64,000 nucleotides of DNA from Polyodon spathula (taxonomy: Eukaryota > Chordata > Actinopteri > Acipenseriformes > Polyodontidae): positions 26,425,975 to 26,489,974 of the forward strand of contig NC_054547.1 of NCBI RefSeq assembly GCF_017654505.1. The letters run 5' to 3'. Below, piece by piece: positions 22,733 through 33,282 of this stretch (position 1 is the stretch's first letter; every line of letters begins with the position of its first letter). A program made the position numbers and the translations under genes. The notes under the pieces were generated by a model. That model had not been told where the DNA came from. It saw only the letters and a program-made list of their open reading frames with translations, and did not search any database.

Positions 22733-24223
22733 CACTAGAACAACCAAGGAGGTCATTTTGACCTTTTTTGGAATTGAAATTTAAATAGCAGTGCACGTGT
22801 TTAAGATACGGAGATGTGTTTTCCTGACTTTAACTAAATGTATGTACTAATCACCCTGACAAAGAAAGAATCGCATATCTGCAAAAATTAGGGCGTCAAA
22901 ATACTGTCATACCTATTCCGACTAGGAGCAGTCAAATTGACCAATACATATAAAACATATTATAACAATTAAATGTTGCTGTATTATTTGTATTTATCAG
23001 TCAGGACTTGCCGTCATGTATTGAAGTTTAATTATATCAATCTGCATTCCTCAAGTGAGTGGTCTTCTTCCAGCAGCAGTGACAGTGAGGAGGATGCCAG
23101 CTAAGTTCCAGGCCCGAGGGCACAGGAGATCCTGTAGCAGCCCTTGCAAGGATGCCAGCCACTTCACCTGCATTATTATTTATTTATTTAGTAGACGCCT
23201 TTATCCAAGGCAACTTACAGAGACTAGGGGGTGTGAACTATGAATAAGCTGTAGAGTCACTTACAACAACAAAGGAGCAAAAGGAGATTAAGTGACTTGC
23301 TTATGGTCACAAAGTGATTCAGCTGGCATTTGAATCTGGGGCCTCCTGGTTACAAGCCCATTTCTTTAACCACTAGACCACACAGCATCCTATACCTGAT
23401 CCTGCCACTACTTCACTTGAGACAACCACTTCTCCAGCGGTAGCGCCAGCACCACCATATGCAAAACGCTGAGTGCTTTTCGCCTATTGATTGACATACA
23501 TACGCATCACCACATACAACTTTGCACTGAAGCAGAAGCCCACTGACAACTACAAGATGATTCCTGGTCAATGCCCTTGGAGGAATTAAAAGCTTTCATT
23601 GCACCTATATATGCCTGTGGAGCATTGGGTGCCAGAAGCCTGTGTTACTGTTGATAGCGGTGCCAAATATGCAAACACAGTCTGCGCTAAGTGCACTGCG
23701 TATTTTGAAAAGTGCATGATCTGTGTGATTTGTGGGATCACTTAGCCTTTATAAATGAAGCCCATTCTGTTCAAATGTTTATTTATTTATTCATGTCATT
23801 TCGTTTATAGTGTGTCTATATAAACGCATAGCTTCGGTTGAGTATATGCGCTTTGTTATATGGGCACTATAAACCCATGTATTATTTTTTTATATACTTA
23901 TTCAGTTGTACAGTTTTGTAAGTACATGATATACCTGTATGTACACAAATTTATTTTCAAATATTAGTTTATTTCATTTTTCACCATTTTATTAGGTTGA
24001 ACTTTGTAATATGTCTGCATAAAAATACATTTCTGTTCAAATGTCTGTTTATTTGCAATGTTTCGGTTGTGTAGATGTTTTATATGACACTCCTGAATAA
24101 AACTACGACTTATATTCAGTTGTTTGTCCTTTCATTATAATATGTATGTTGTTTTTAATACGCTGTTAAAATTGACTGCTCATGGTTGTTTTAGGTATGC
24201 CTACAAACACAGTCGTTCTAGAG
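22733..24223. mobile_element. piggyBac-like element, internally degenerate, TTAA on both sides
   Basis: The element is flanked by TTAA at 22729-22732 and 24224-24227. The tips are inverted repeats: CACTAGAACAACC on the left and CTCTAGAACGACT read inward from the right. A second inverted match lies further in (GGAGCAGTCAAATTGACC at about 22,926 and TGAGCAGTCAATTTTAAC read from the right at about 24,185). TTAA target duplication is diagnostic of piggyBac. The only coding trace is an acidic serine-rich stretch (SSSSSSDSEEDAS near 23,065-23,103, plus strand), like the N-terminus of piggyBac transposases; the catalytic domain is gone. A SINE has inserted at 23158-23392. Confidence 0.68.
23158..23392 (-). 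mobile_element. tRNA-headed CORE-type SINE
   Basis: Read on the minus strand the element starts with a tRNA-like head: an A-box-like TGGTCTAGTGGTTAAAG (23364-23380) and a B-box-like AGATTCAAATGCC (23325-23337), the internal RNA polymerase III promoter. A central GTGACCATAAGCAAGTCACT (23291-23310) resembles the CORE domain of MIR-type SINEs. The tail is CCTTGGATAAAGGCGTCTAC followed by TAAATAAATAAATAATAAT, the LINE-derived 3' end common to many fish SINEs, which lets a partner LINE supply reverse transcription. Non-coding. Nested inside the piggyBac-like element, so younger than it. Confidence 0.88.
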
Positions 24224-24227
24224 TTAA

Positions 24228-25019
24228 GTTCCAGTGTTGTTCAGTAAACATTAACCGTTCCATTGCCACACCAGCCATATCAACAATAAACTTTTTGTTC
24301 CACATAAATGTTCTATTTCATGTCTACAAGCTATTCCCTTAAGGATACGATTCCCTTCACATTATGCCACAATGGATGCTTTGTATTTGTTCACAAAACA
24401 AAATATTTCTAGTTACTGTTGCATTGGTATTATTTTACTATGTTTCTTTTTAGATTCATTACTTTGTGTGAGACTGAGACTACACCTGAACTATAAATCA
24501 GCATCGTTTTTTTTATTCTGTGAGATACGATCAGTATTGCACTGAAGCTGGAACTGAGCTACAGTCTGGTTATTCTCTCTAATGAGGACCCTTCTTTTGA
24601 AATCCATCCCTAATGAGGACCAATTATATGCCATGCCACCTGTAGTTCTGCCAGGTGGTACCTGTCAGGAGCACCCCCAGAAATCTTTCACATGGCACGC
24701 AAAACTGAACCACACTGACATCCCATCTCATGCCGATAACGACTCTGCATCAACATGCTGTAAAGTATTTCAGCCAGTCAGAGTGCTACATTTTCACAGC
24801 ACAGCACTTACGCTGTCACGTTAGAAAACTGCAATCAAATTGCATCACTGTTTCCATTTATAAAAAATGAATAAACACAGCACACTGCTATCGAGACAGA
24901 ACAGCAACTACAGTGAAAGCCAGTAGTGCACAACAACAATAACAGGTACAAATAAACGTATTTGAAATACAGACTTAAACTGGGGAAAAAGTAGCTCACA
25001 AATCTGTTATGCTGGTTCC

Positions 25020-25025
<6 letters not shown>
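24228..25025. other. Non-coding DNA, no gene seen
   Basis: No gene or repeat recognised. The ORFs at 24124-24342 and 24582-24824 carry no domains. Confidence 0.5.

Positions 25026-25114
<89 letters not shown>
25026..25114. repeat. (TA)n microsatellite
   Basis: A pure TA tract that ends exactly where the LTR retrotransposon begins. The opposite flank of the retrotransposon is also TA-rich, so the element landed inside a microsatellite. Confidence 0.97.
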
Positions 25115-25117
<3 letters not shown>

Positions 25118-25584
25118 AAAACGATCCTCGCACTCACGGAGTTCGTTGCCCCTTTAAAATAGACCCAGGACACAAAAATTGATTTTTTACGGCGCTGACG
25201 CGCACTTTTTAATAAACACAGAAATGAAAACAAAACAAACACCTAGCTCCCTCTTGGAGCTCTGACTAAACATAGACTGGTTCCTCACTAAACCACAGGA
25301 CGGCTAAGCCGTTTACCTGACAAACACCAAAACGGGCTTCTCTCAGCACTCTCTTCAATACGACTGGACACACACGCAGTCGGGCTCTTCACTCAGCAGC
25401 CCCGATCAGTCTGGCTGCCTCTCAAATACCCTGCACCTGTCTCTAATTTATAATTACGACCAGGTGCCGAGGATTAACTAAATCATTAAAACAATTACAC
25501 AATTAAACCCCATAACACCCAAATGTGCATTCTCACAAGGTTTTTAGCAGGGAAGGATTTTAACCCCCTCCCTGGTACCTTACA
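25115..25584 (-). repeat. 3' LTR of the young LTR element
   Basis: 470 bp, TG...CA ends, nearly identical to 26711-27181 (one base fewer in an A run near 25,174, and one C/A difference near 25,509). Confidence 0.95.
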
Positions 25585-26665
25585 CATCCTCCCCCTCAAG
25601 TGTGAAACACTGATCGGCCATACCAAGGCCACCCCCTCCCCTAAAACACAACCACCCACACTCAAGTCCCGAAATGTCCATTTCCGCCCTCTTCCACGGG
25701 CGGACTTGAGGGTGGGTCGAACCTTCCGGCACTTCCGGGAAGGGACCCTGAACCGGCGACAAGGGACCCCACCGGGATGACAGGGCCGACCGAAGTGACG
25801 ACCGGGGAACAGGAGGATGCAGCAGTGGACAGAGATCTTCCACTGGGGACCGGCGCAGCGATGTCCGATCACCCAGGGGGAGCGAAGCAGCGAACAGGGG
25901 GAGCAACAGCGACGTCTGGCAGCAGCCCAGCGACGTCTGGGTGCTCGGGAAGAGCGGAGCAGGGAACCAGGGGAAAAGCTGTGGCCAATGTTGCAGACTC
26001 CTGGGCTCCAGGTCCAGCGCAGGAAGGTCTAGGAAGACCGGCAGAGTGTCCAGGAGCAAGGGGCAAGGGACCGCAACTGGCAGTGCCGGACTGGTTCGCT
26101 GGGGTGATGGAGGTGGGCACCTCACCTCCTCTTTGTTCATCGCTTCTCCCTCTCTGGGCTCTGGGAACGGCGGCTCCTCTTCTCTGGGCTCTGGGAGCGG
26201 CGGCTCCTCCTCCTCTCTGGGCTCTGGGAGCGGCGGCTCCTCTTCTCTGGGCTCTGGGAGCGGCGGCTCCTCTTCTCTGGGCTCTGGGAGCGGCGGCTCC
26301 TCTTCTCTGGGCTCTGGGAGCGGCGGCTCCTCTTCTCTGGGCTCTGGGAGCGGCGGCTCCTCTTCTCTGGGCTCTGGGAGCGGCGGCTCCTCTTCTCTGG
26401 GCTCTGGGAGCGGCGGCTCCTCTTCTCTGGGCTCTGGGAGCGGCGGCTCCCCTTCTCTGGGCTCTGGGAGCGGCGGCTCCCCTTCTCTGGGCTCTGGGAG
26501 CGGCGGCTGGGCTTGTCTTGCCTGCTCCCATTTTTGGAGCAGCAGATCCAGCTCCGTCGGCTCTGGCTCTGGCAATCCAAGTTCCAATCTCCATCTCTTA
26601 TTCTGCTCAATCTGAGCAGCCGTGTTTCTTTTGATCATAGCGATCAATTCCTTTAAGCTTTCCAT
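25580..26665 (-). CDS. gag-position ORF with proline/glutamate decapeptide repeat
   Basis: The first in-frame ATG after the primer-binding site is at 26665 (MESLKELIAMIKRNTAAQIE); upstream in-frame GTG codons are not credible starts. The ORF is 361 residues. Residues 1-30 form a charged, probably helical segment related to the sibling element. Residues 31-55 are linker. About residues 52-172 are roughly twelve units of PPLPEPREEE, the first two being PREGE variants. The C-terminal half is Pro/Leu/Ser-rich without a domain I recognise and includes a block shared with the sibling (THPQ.RPWKRAEMDISGLE). The stop TAA is formed by the first bases of the 3' LTR, so the frame runs through the polypurine tract. 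No zinc knuckle or enzymatic motif. The helical segment shows excess synonymous change against the sibling copy, supporting coding; the repeat region is open in several frames, so its length alone is weak evidence. Confidence 0.55.
   Translation of the reverse strand: MESLKELIAMIKRNTAAQIEQNKRWRLELGLPEPEPTELDLLLQKWEQARQAQPPLPEPREGEPPLPEPREGEPPLPEPREEEPPLPEPREEEPPLPEPREEEPPLPEPREEEPPLPEPREEEPPLPEPREEEPPLPEPREEEPPLPEPREEEEPPLPEPREEEPPFPEPREGEAMNKEEVRCPPPSPQRTSPALPVAVPCPLLLDTLPVFLDLPALDLEPRSLQHWPQLFPWFPAPLFPSTQTSLGCCQTSLLLPLFAASLPLGDRTSLRRSPVEDLCPLLHPPVPRSSLRSALSSRWGPLSPVQGPFPEVPEGSTHPQVRPWKRAEMDISGLECGWLCFRGGGGLGMADQCFTLEGEDV
25585..25600 (-). promoter_or_regulatory. Polypurine tract of the young LTR element
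   Basis: The minus strand reads CTTGAGGGGGAGGATG, directly before the 3' LTR. This is the expected primer for plus-strand DNA synthesis and fixes the element's orientation. Confidence 0.75.
26151..26512. repeat. 30-bp minisatellite, about 12 units, inside the ORF
   Basis: Unit TCTCTGGGCTCTGGGAGCGG plus CGGCTCCTCT. Units start at 26151, 26181 (33 bp, with an extra codon), 26214 and then every 30 bases to about 26,484. All length changes are multiples of three, so the minus-strand frame (ten residues per unit) stays open. Most central units are identical, which suggests recent expansion. Confidence 0.95.
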
Positions 26666-26690
26666 TTTTACTGGGTCATAGGGCCGCCCA

Positions 26691-26708
26691 CACACACTTC
26701 TGGTACCA
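26691..26708 (-). promoter_or_regulatory. Primer-binding site, tRNA-Leu-like
   Basis: On the minus strand, two bases after the 5' LTR, the sequence is TGGTACCAGAAGTGTGTG. TGGTACCAG complements the 3' end (…CTGGTACCA) known for some vertebrate leucine tRNAs; the match weakens further in. The sibling element has TGGTGCCAGCGTGTGTG at the same place. Confidence 0.65.
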
Positions 26709-26710
26709 TA

Positions 26711-27181
26711 TGTAAAACGATCCTCGCACTCACGGAGTTCGTTGCCCCTTTAAAATAGACCCAGGACACAAAAAATTGATTTTTTACGGCGCTGACGCGC
26801 ACTTTTTAATAAACACAGAAATGAAAACAAAACAAACACCTAGCTCCCTCTTGGAGCTCTGACTAAACATAGACTGGTTCCTCACTAAACCACAGGACGG
26901 CTAAGCCGTTTACCTGACAAACACCAAAACGGGCTTCTCTCAGCACTCTCTTCAATACGACTGGACACACACGCAGTCGGGCTCTTCACTCAGCAGCCCC
27001 GATCAGTCTGGCTGCCTCTCAAATACCCTGCACCTGTCTCTAATTTATAATTACGACCAGGTGCCGAGGATTAACTAAATCATTAAAACAATTACACAAT
27101 TAAACCCAATAACACCCAAATGTGCATTCTCACAAGGTTTTTAGCAGGGAAGGATTTTAACCCCCTCCCTGGTACCTTACA
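26711..27181 (-). repeat. 5' LTR of the young LTR element
   Basis: 471 bp. In minus orientation it would hold the promoter and transcription start; I see no convincing TATA box or poly(A) signal. The right end abuts a TA tract. Confidence 0.95.
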
Positions 27182-27265
27182 ATATATATATATATATTAA
27201 TGATATAGACCATATATATATTAGATATATATATATATGAGCCTATATATATATATATAAATATA
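27182..27265. repeat. Interrupted (TA)n tract
   Basis: TA repeats with interruptions (TTAATGATATAGACC, TTAGATA, GAGCC). This is the right flank of the LTR insertion. Confidence 0.93.
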
Positions 27266-30200
27266 CACCACTCTTACATTTGTTCGACAAACACCACTGT
27301 TTTTGTCAACTTTAAATCAGGCAACAGTGATAATAATAATAGCAACTTGGCAATTATGTGTTAATGATTAGGGTATGTATTATTCATTTTAATATAAGAC
27401 ACTGGTAAAATTTAAATACAAATGAAACTTGAATAAACATGCGCTTACCATGTTCAATCCTGGAAGAGCAGCAGAATTGAAATAATGCAGTACTAACATT
27501 CATTGCCACCATTTGTTTTTCTTTGCTTAAAACTCCACCACCATTAGTGAATTGGTGCCAGAAACATAGAGTTCGTTTTTTTTTTTCTTTTTCTTTTACT
27601 GATTTTTTTCCCTTTGACAGCTGGGTCATCAGGTGAAAGACTTCTGCTATTTTTCAAGGCTTTAACCAAACGTATCTGCTTCAATTTGCTCATTACTACA
27701 ACTAAATAAGCAGTACAATCCTATAAGCTTAAAATGTCTGTTTCACTTCAACCGATCACACAAGATTATATGCGAGTCCACACTTATGAAGCGGAAATTT
27801 TGCAAATTAGTGGTACTCGCAGAGCGTAACATGCATATGGCTGTGACTCAGTGACATTTTGTCCAAAAAACATCACATAGTTCACCACCGTGGGCCCTTT
27901 CCTTTTAAGTAGTGTCTGTTTATCTTGTTTATTTTTTTATTTTTTTCTCCCAGAGTAAATGTAATAGTTAAGTTTAAAAGAAGTCGGTATAGTACAACAG
28001 ACAATTGATTCAAGGAAGATATTATATTTGTATTTTAAAATGTGTCTATCCAGAATTGGTGTTAAAAAACACAAGACACAAGACAAGGGGGTCAGTGATA
28101 ATCCTGCTAATGATAATAAAAGGGAAAATACTTTTAAACATTGCCATTAACTGATTTATGAAGTCAAAGAAAATGGTGCAAATTATACAGACAATCAAAC
28201 ATCTGCCCCTGAGTAGCATGTGGCAAAAAATGTGTTAAAATTAGTATTAAAATTGCTTTGTGATCAATGTGCTGATTAAATAGATATTTTTTACGTGTTT
28301 TTTATCTATGCATACATACTCCCAGTTTTCTGAGGATGTTCAAAAACATGTTCACCTTATAGATTTCAGGGTAGCTTTTAGTGCAAAATTAATCTACTGT
28401 ACACCTGTGGATGCCCACATGCTTCTTTATTACAGTTCCTACTGCTGTACATTGAACTCCCTTCTCCAACCCACCCACAATCTACCTCTTAGAAAAAGCA
28501 GGTCTTTTAAAGTTGCATAGAAGCAGAGCCAGCTCTTGGTAAGAGCATGAATTTCTCTGTTAAACATCATTATGCAGTGTTGGTGATTGTGGAAGAAAGT
28601 TACGCTGCATTTCCCTTGTCTTCCCACAGAGCATTGTGACTACAAAGAGACACAAACTAAAAAGGAATAGATACTGCAGCTAGACAGGAGGGCTTGATAG
28701 AATCCCTCCTTCCCTTTTTCTATGGTTACCATTGCCCAGAAAAAAAAATGGAAAAGGGATTCCGTACTGTGACATTCTCGGTTTTAAATTCTAGTATCCA
28801 AATGTAGGACATTACCTGGGAATGTTTGTTTTATTCCCTCTGGCGGAGAAAAGCAATGGAAAGATGCTTTTAAAAAAAAGCCAAGTCAATTAGTATTGAG
28901 GGATCCATCAGTGAAATAAAAGACTCTTGAGCCATTGAGGGGGTCTAAGAGGTTGCTGCCCAGCAGTCTCTTGACAACACAATAGAACTGATATGGTGAG
29001 TGGTATTCAGATAATGTTTTTCTCTCTACAAGGAGAGACAGGCTCATGTTTTATCCCCCTCCCCCGGGTTATTGCATAATTGGCCTGGGAAAAAAATAAA
29101 TCCCTCTCTCTGGTGGAGAATGGTTGGGGCTGTTTCCCTGCTGGGCCTGTCAGTCTTTGGACATTTGAAACAATGCTGAAGACATATCCCCTAAAGTCAG
29201 AGGAAAAAGCCCTGTAGAAACTGTGGCTGTTGTTGTTGCATTGAGAAGCCCACCCACTATCCATTTTGTTTGGCACAGTGTGGCGCTAAGTGCCTTCATT
29301 TCAAGAAAGCCTTGAAGGATTGGCCATATTCCAAGCAAATATAAAAAAAAGCATCTGCTGCTTGCTTCACTTCACAAACTGTAAAAATTAAGGAATCATT
29401 TGTTTTCTATAATTCTTCTCTCTTCAACTCAAATGCAGAAGAAGTATTTTGTTACCGCAGCCCTCACCTTTCCCATGGCAACCTGTCTGAAGAAGAAGAA
29501 AAGCAGAAAAGAAAGTTAACTTTCTCTAGCTTTCTAAGACTAGACATGGAATGCTTTAGTTTTTTAGGTTAATTACTTTTCCCTTCCTTCCAGAGTTCTT
29601 GAAACTAATTCTTGGAAACTCTGTATGCCTGTAGTTTGCCAATTACATTTGGTTTATATGTTTAGTTCCTTCTGATACAATCTTCTTCAAAGATGCACAT
29701 CTTGAACTTTGAAAGAGCAATGTTTTAAAAATGTATTTAGCTGATTACTTTGAAGATACTTTTATGTCCTCTGGAGCTGTTAGAGGGGAATGTCCAAATT
29801 ATTCCAGAAGAAATGAGGAACTATGGCCAGAGACACATAAAAATAGATGGTCAGTCAACATCTCGTAAATACATACTCAGAAGTATAATTGCTATGTATG
29901 TTCTCACACGTTTCCTTCTATGTAGGAATGCTATTCCAAAGTGTACATCTGTCTCTGTAGTCTGCAACACTACTCCACAATAGGCTAACTCAGCTATGAG
30001 TCAGAGGCTGCAGCCTTCACTCATTGGCAAAACAAAAAAAAAGCCATACTCCATTGGCTGCATTGATTATGCTTTTGACTATCAAGGAAAGAATTGGCAA
30101 GGCTGGACATTAGACTACCTTACCAATGTGCTTAAACATGTTTTTTGAACATAAGTGTTTTGGATTTAAATTGGCAGAACTAGCTACACAAAACACCATA

Positions 30201-31315
30201 GGAAGGAAGTATGAATGAAACAAACCTATAACTGTATTTGTAACCCTCCCTCTCTCTTTAACTGGGTGGTTAGCAGGACCTTACTGCTAATGGTGAGTAA
30301 TGGCATCTCTTGTTGTTAAATTTTATTTTCCAGTGTTCAGTTTTCTGCTTGGTCTCCATTCTTGTGGGAGATATTATATTACAGACTTCAGGGGGATCCC
30401 ATGTGAGAAACTACTTTCTGAAGCTTAAAATGTATTTGAAATATAGTATAAGTGTCCGACGTTGAGAGTGGCCTATGTTGATGAATAGAGAGAATATGTA
30501 AGAACAGGTCTGGAGCTTGGCCTGCAGTGTTTTTAAAAAGCAGACGCTCCCACAGAACCAAGGAGACAGTAACTTTGGACAGATAGAGTTTCTTCAAGGC
30601 ACAATATGACTCAATCCCAGTGAAAACCACATTGTAAGAAAGTGTCTCAGTGAAGCTGTAACTGACAGGTGTTTTTATGTTTTTGTCTTTCTTTTTGTAT
30701 GCTGCATATCAGTGAAGTTAGATGAACAAGGGCCTTAGGGATTAGTTTAGGGATAGGTAGGGCTACAAAGAGAGTAAGAATTAGAATCTGATCAGGCTCA
30801 GTGGTCTTGCTTTCAAGAGATACAGGGTCCGACGAAACATTTTTTTTTTTGTTTAATACAGCTTGACTTGCCCAGTTACAAATCTTTCCTTCAGTGGGTT
30901 GAACATTCACATTTAATGTCTGTTGGAGTTCCAACAGATGACATGACATGGCCCTTACAAAGACAATATATGCAATGCTTTGGACACAGTAGAAATGCAG
31001 CATTCCAAAAGTGCTTAACTTACAAGGGCTGCCAAACTTAGAAATCCCTGCCATTTGTAGAATTTAGTGGAAGAAATCTTAGACTGCATCCTTAAAAAAT
31101 GTAACACCCCCTACCGCCACAAAACAGCATACATCATCATATTTGTATGGCCCAATATCTCTAATCTCCCACAAGTACTTAATGGCTGTGAGCCAGCGAG
31201 GGCTTTGAGAAATAAACGGAAAATCTAGCTGCTTATAACGCGATTTCTACGTGGATCCCAAGCGAGTCCAAATGTGTCAATCCCGTGAGAATAGCGTGTA
31301 GGAGGTTATATGTGT
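27266..31315. other. Non-coding DNA, no gene seen
   Basis: No supported gene. Short ORFs (28308-28520, 29007-29276, 30647-31054) lack domains. About 28,840-29,200 is free of simple repeats and could be a conserved non-coding block, with no direct proof. Confidence 0.45.
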
Positions 31316-31465
31316 TAGAGTCCTGCGCGGGTCTGATTTTTGCGACCCGCTTCCAACCCCGGCCCGACCCGAACCCTCAACCCGCTGCAACACCATCTTC
31401 ATACCCGCGACCCGACCTGACACGTTTTAATAAGACCTGCAAACCGACCCAAACCTGCAAGTGTT
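31316..31465. mobile_element. Fragment of a GACCCG-rich repeat, possibly hAT-type
   Basis: Starts TAGAGTCCTGCGCGGGTC and contains multiple GACCCG/ACCCGA motifs between 31,340 and 31,460 in otherwise AT-rich DNA. A tip rich in C/G followed by repeated GACCCG is reminiscent of hAT-type repeats in fish. No second end or target duplication was found. The ORF at 31285-31569 across it is incidental. Confidence 0.35.
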
Positions 31466-32373
31466 TGTCCTTTACCTGCTGCTGCTACGGACTCTGTCAT
31501 ATTCACACACAGATATCTCTACCATTCTCCACAGATTTATTTTACACAATAGGCTATACAGCATGGTAGCTTTCTCTAGTGGTCTGGATATATTTTAACA
31601 TTGTAACATATTAACTGTCTGTACATACTCTACTATAAAATACCTGTCTATTCCTTTCGTGCCACCTGATGAAAGGAAGCTACACCTGTGCTTTCGCAGA
31701 GATGATGATGTACCAGTTTTGTGGCTGTCGTTCACAAAAACGTAATGACAGGTTTTATAAGCAACGGTACAGTCACATGTTTATTATATTTATTTGCTAT
31801 GATTCTAAATTAATTCGACACTCTGATTTACCTCTCAAACTACATGGTATAAACCCTGTGCTATCTTTTGTTGCATCTCGTTCCTTTCTCATTTAAACCT
31901 CTGCACTAATTATACAAAAAGTAATTTGCCTAGGCTTGTATCATTTTGTATCGTTACTGAACATATTGCATATTTACATACAGTTTCCACGTTTGATCTT
32001 TTTGATTGTCACATGGTCTTTTATAATGTACAGAATGTAGACCATATCGCTGTTCATTGTCATGTACAGAACTTTCCAGCATAAAGCCCTTAACACATGC
32101 TGTGATACTGGTTTATCTATAGCCAAAAGGGATGAGAAAGCAGAGTAGCTTCTGTTTCATCTTTATTCACTCCCAGTTGCCCAGAAACATGATTTAATCT
32201 CCAGAAATTCATGGCATTCTCATGTGGAATTTTACCAATTGTTTTTGGCAGTCCATCTTAATCAACTATGTGAGCAAACTATGTCTGTTATGTAGTGAAG
32301 GAGATTTTATCTTTCATGTTATCGTTGGATCTGAATATGAATGTGTGCGTGAAGATAGCACCTTTTTTTCAAA
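31466..32373. other. Non-coding DNA, no gene seen
   Basis: AT-rich, with no domains or structured repeats recognised. Confidence 0.5.
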
Positions 32374-33282
32374 GGCCCTGTCCACACTACATAACCGATC
32401 GCGAGAACTGTACACAAAAACGGTTTAATGAATCCAGCTCAAAGTGTCCACATTGAAGTACCATTTTATGTTTAGTCGGGCTTAATGCGTCCACACACTA
32501 TTAAAATAGTTTGGTTACAGTTCCTAGCAGTGCAATGAACAGTGGAAATGAAATCCCATCATGCACTGTAATTTATTTTAAAATAATATGTTATGCTTTA
32601 TATTAATTGAAGTGTGTATTGCTAGAAAGAAATAAAACAAGTATTTTGGAAAAAAAGTAAATACGAACACACGCACAAGTAGGGCTTGATGTTTTGGAGT
32701 TATATTTTTAATTAGGTGACCTTCATATCTTGCCTGAGTCTAATTCTGGTGCCCTTAAATTTATTTCAAACAGCAGACAAATTACGTGACTTGTACATCC
32801 CCGATCTTACTTTTAACTTCCATTTTATTTTTGCAGTCGCCTACACAGTTTAACGTTGTGCTTTTGTTATTTCCCCAACTAGTTCAATAGAGAGATGTCC
32901 TGAGATGTCCTGACAGATTATTTTTTTAAGCATAAAAATGAATATGCAGTGGAGTGTACACTGACAGCAACGTAAAGGAATACATTCTAGAAAGTGTCCT
33001 AACCATAAAAAATTATCTGATGCCCTCAGGACACTTTCTAGTAGATATTCCTTTGTGCTGCCCACTGACAGTAAGTCCTTCAGGCACGTCGCCAAACATA
33101 CCACGAAGCATTTTGGGATATTGGAGGATACACCAAAAATTTTGTTCAGTATTATGCCATTATGGTTTATGGTCTCGAGTACGATATTAAACACTGCATA
33201 GTGTGGACACTGCCGTATTTAGCACTTTTAAGCCAGTTTAAATGCAACTAATTTGGTTTAAGGGCATAGTGTGGACAGGGCC
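32374..33282. mobile_element. 909-bp non-autonomous TIR element with subterminal repeats
   Basis: Begins GGCCCTGTCCACACTA and ends with its exact reverse complement TAGTGTGGACAGGGCC. The motif GTCCACAC or its complement recurs near both ends (about 32,449, 32,491, 33,204 and 33,272), as expected of subterminal transposase-binding sites. Inside lies an imperfect palindrome: AGAAAGTGTCCT (about 32,989) against AGGACACTTTCT (about 33,028), extending some 40 bases each way. The flanks share only AAA, so a 3-bp duplication is possible and the superfamily (PIF/Harbinger or hAT) is unresolved. The minus-strand ORF at 32850-33194 shows no transposase motif. Confidence 0.8.

Larger units (their letters stand above)
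25115..27181 (-). mobile_element. Young non-autonomous LTR retrotransposon with one repeat-bearing ORF
   Basis: Two direct LTRs (25115-25584 and 26711-27181) differ by one substitution and one single-base indel, so insertion was recent. The ends are TGTAAAACG...CCTTACA. The flanks fit a 4- or 6-bp duplication (ATAT or ATATAT), unresolvable because both sides are TA repeats. Orientation is minus: the primer-binding site is next to the right LTR and the polypurine tract next to the left LTR. The 1,126-bp interior has room for only one ORF and lacks protease, reverse transcriptase, RNase H and integrase, so it must rely on an autonomous relative, like TRIM- or LARD-type elements. A diverged sibling lies 2.5 kb to the left (21263-22583). 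Confidence 0.92.

Noticed and set aside
25777..26634. Long plus-strand ORF of 285 codons and other overlapping frames across the minisatellite
   Set aside because: A 30-bp unit without stops keeps several frames open at once. Only the minus-strand frame that starts after the primer-binding site shows protein-like divergence against the sibling element.
26665..26695. Upstream GTG start giving ten more residues to the LTR-element ORF
   Set aside because: Animal mRNAs rarely start at GTG, and the ATG at 26665 is the first ATG in frame and precedes the conserved segment.
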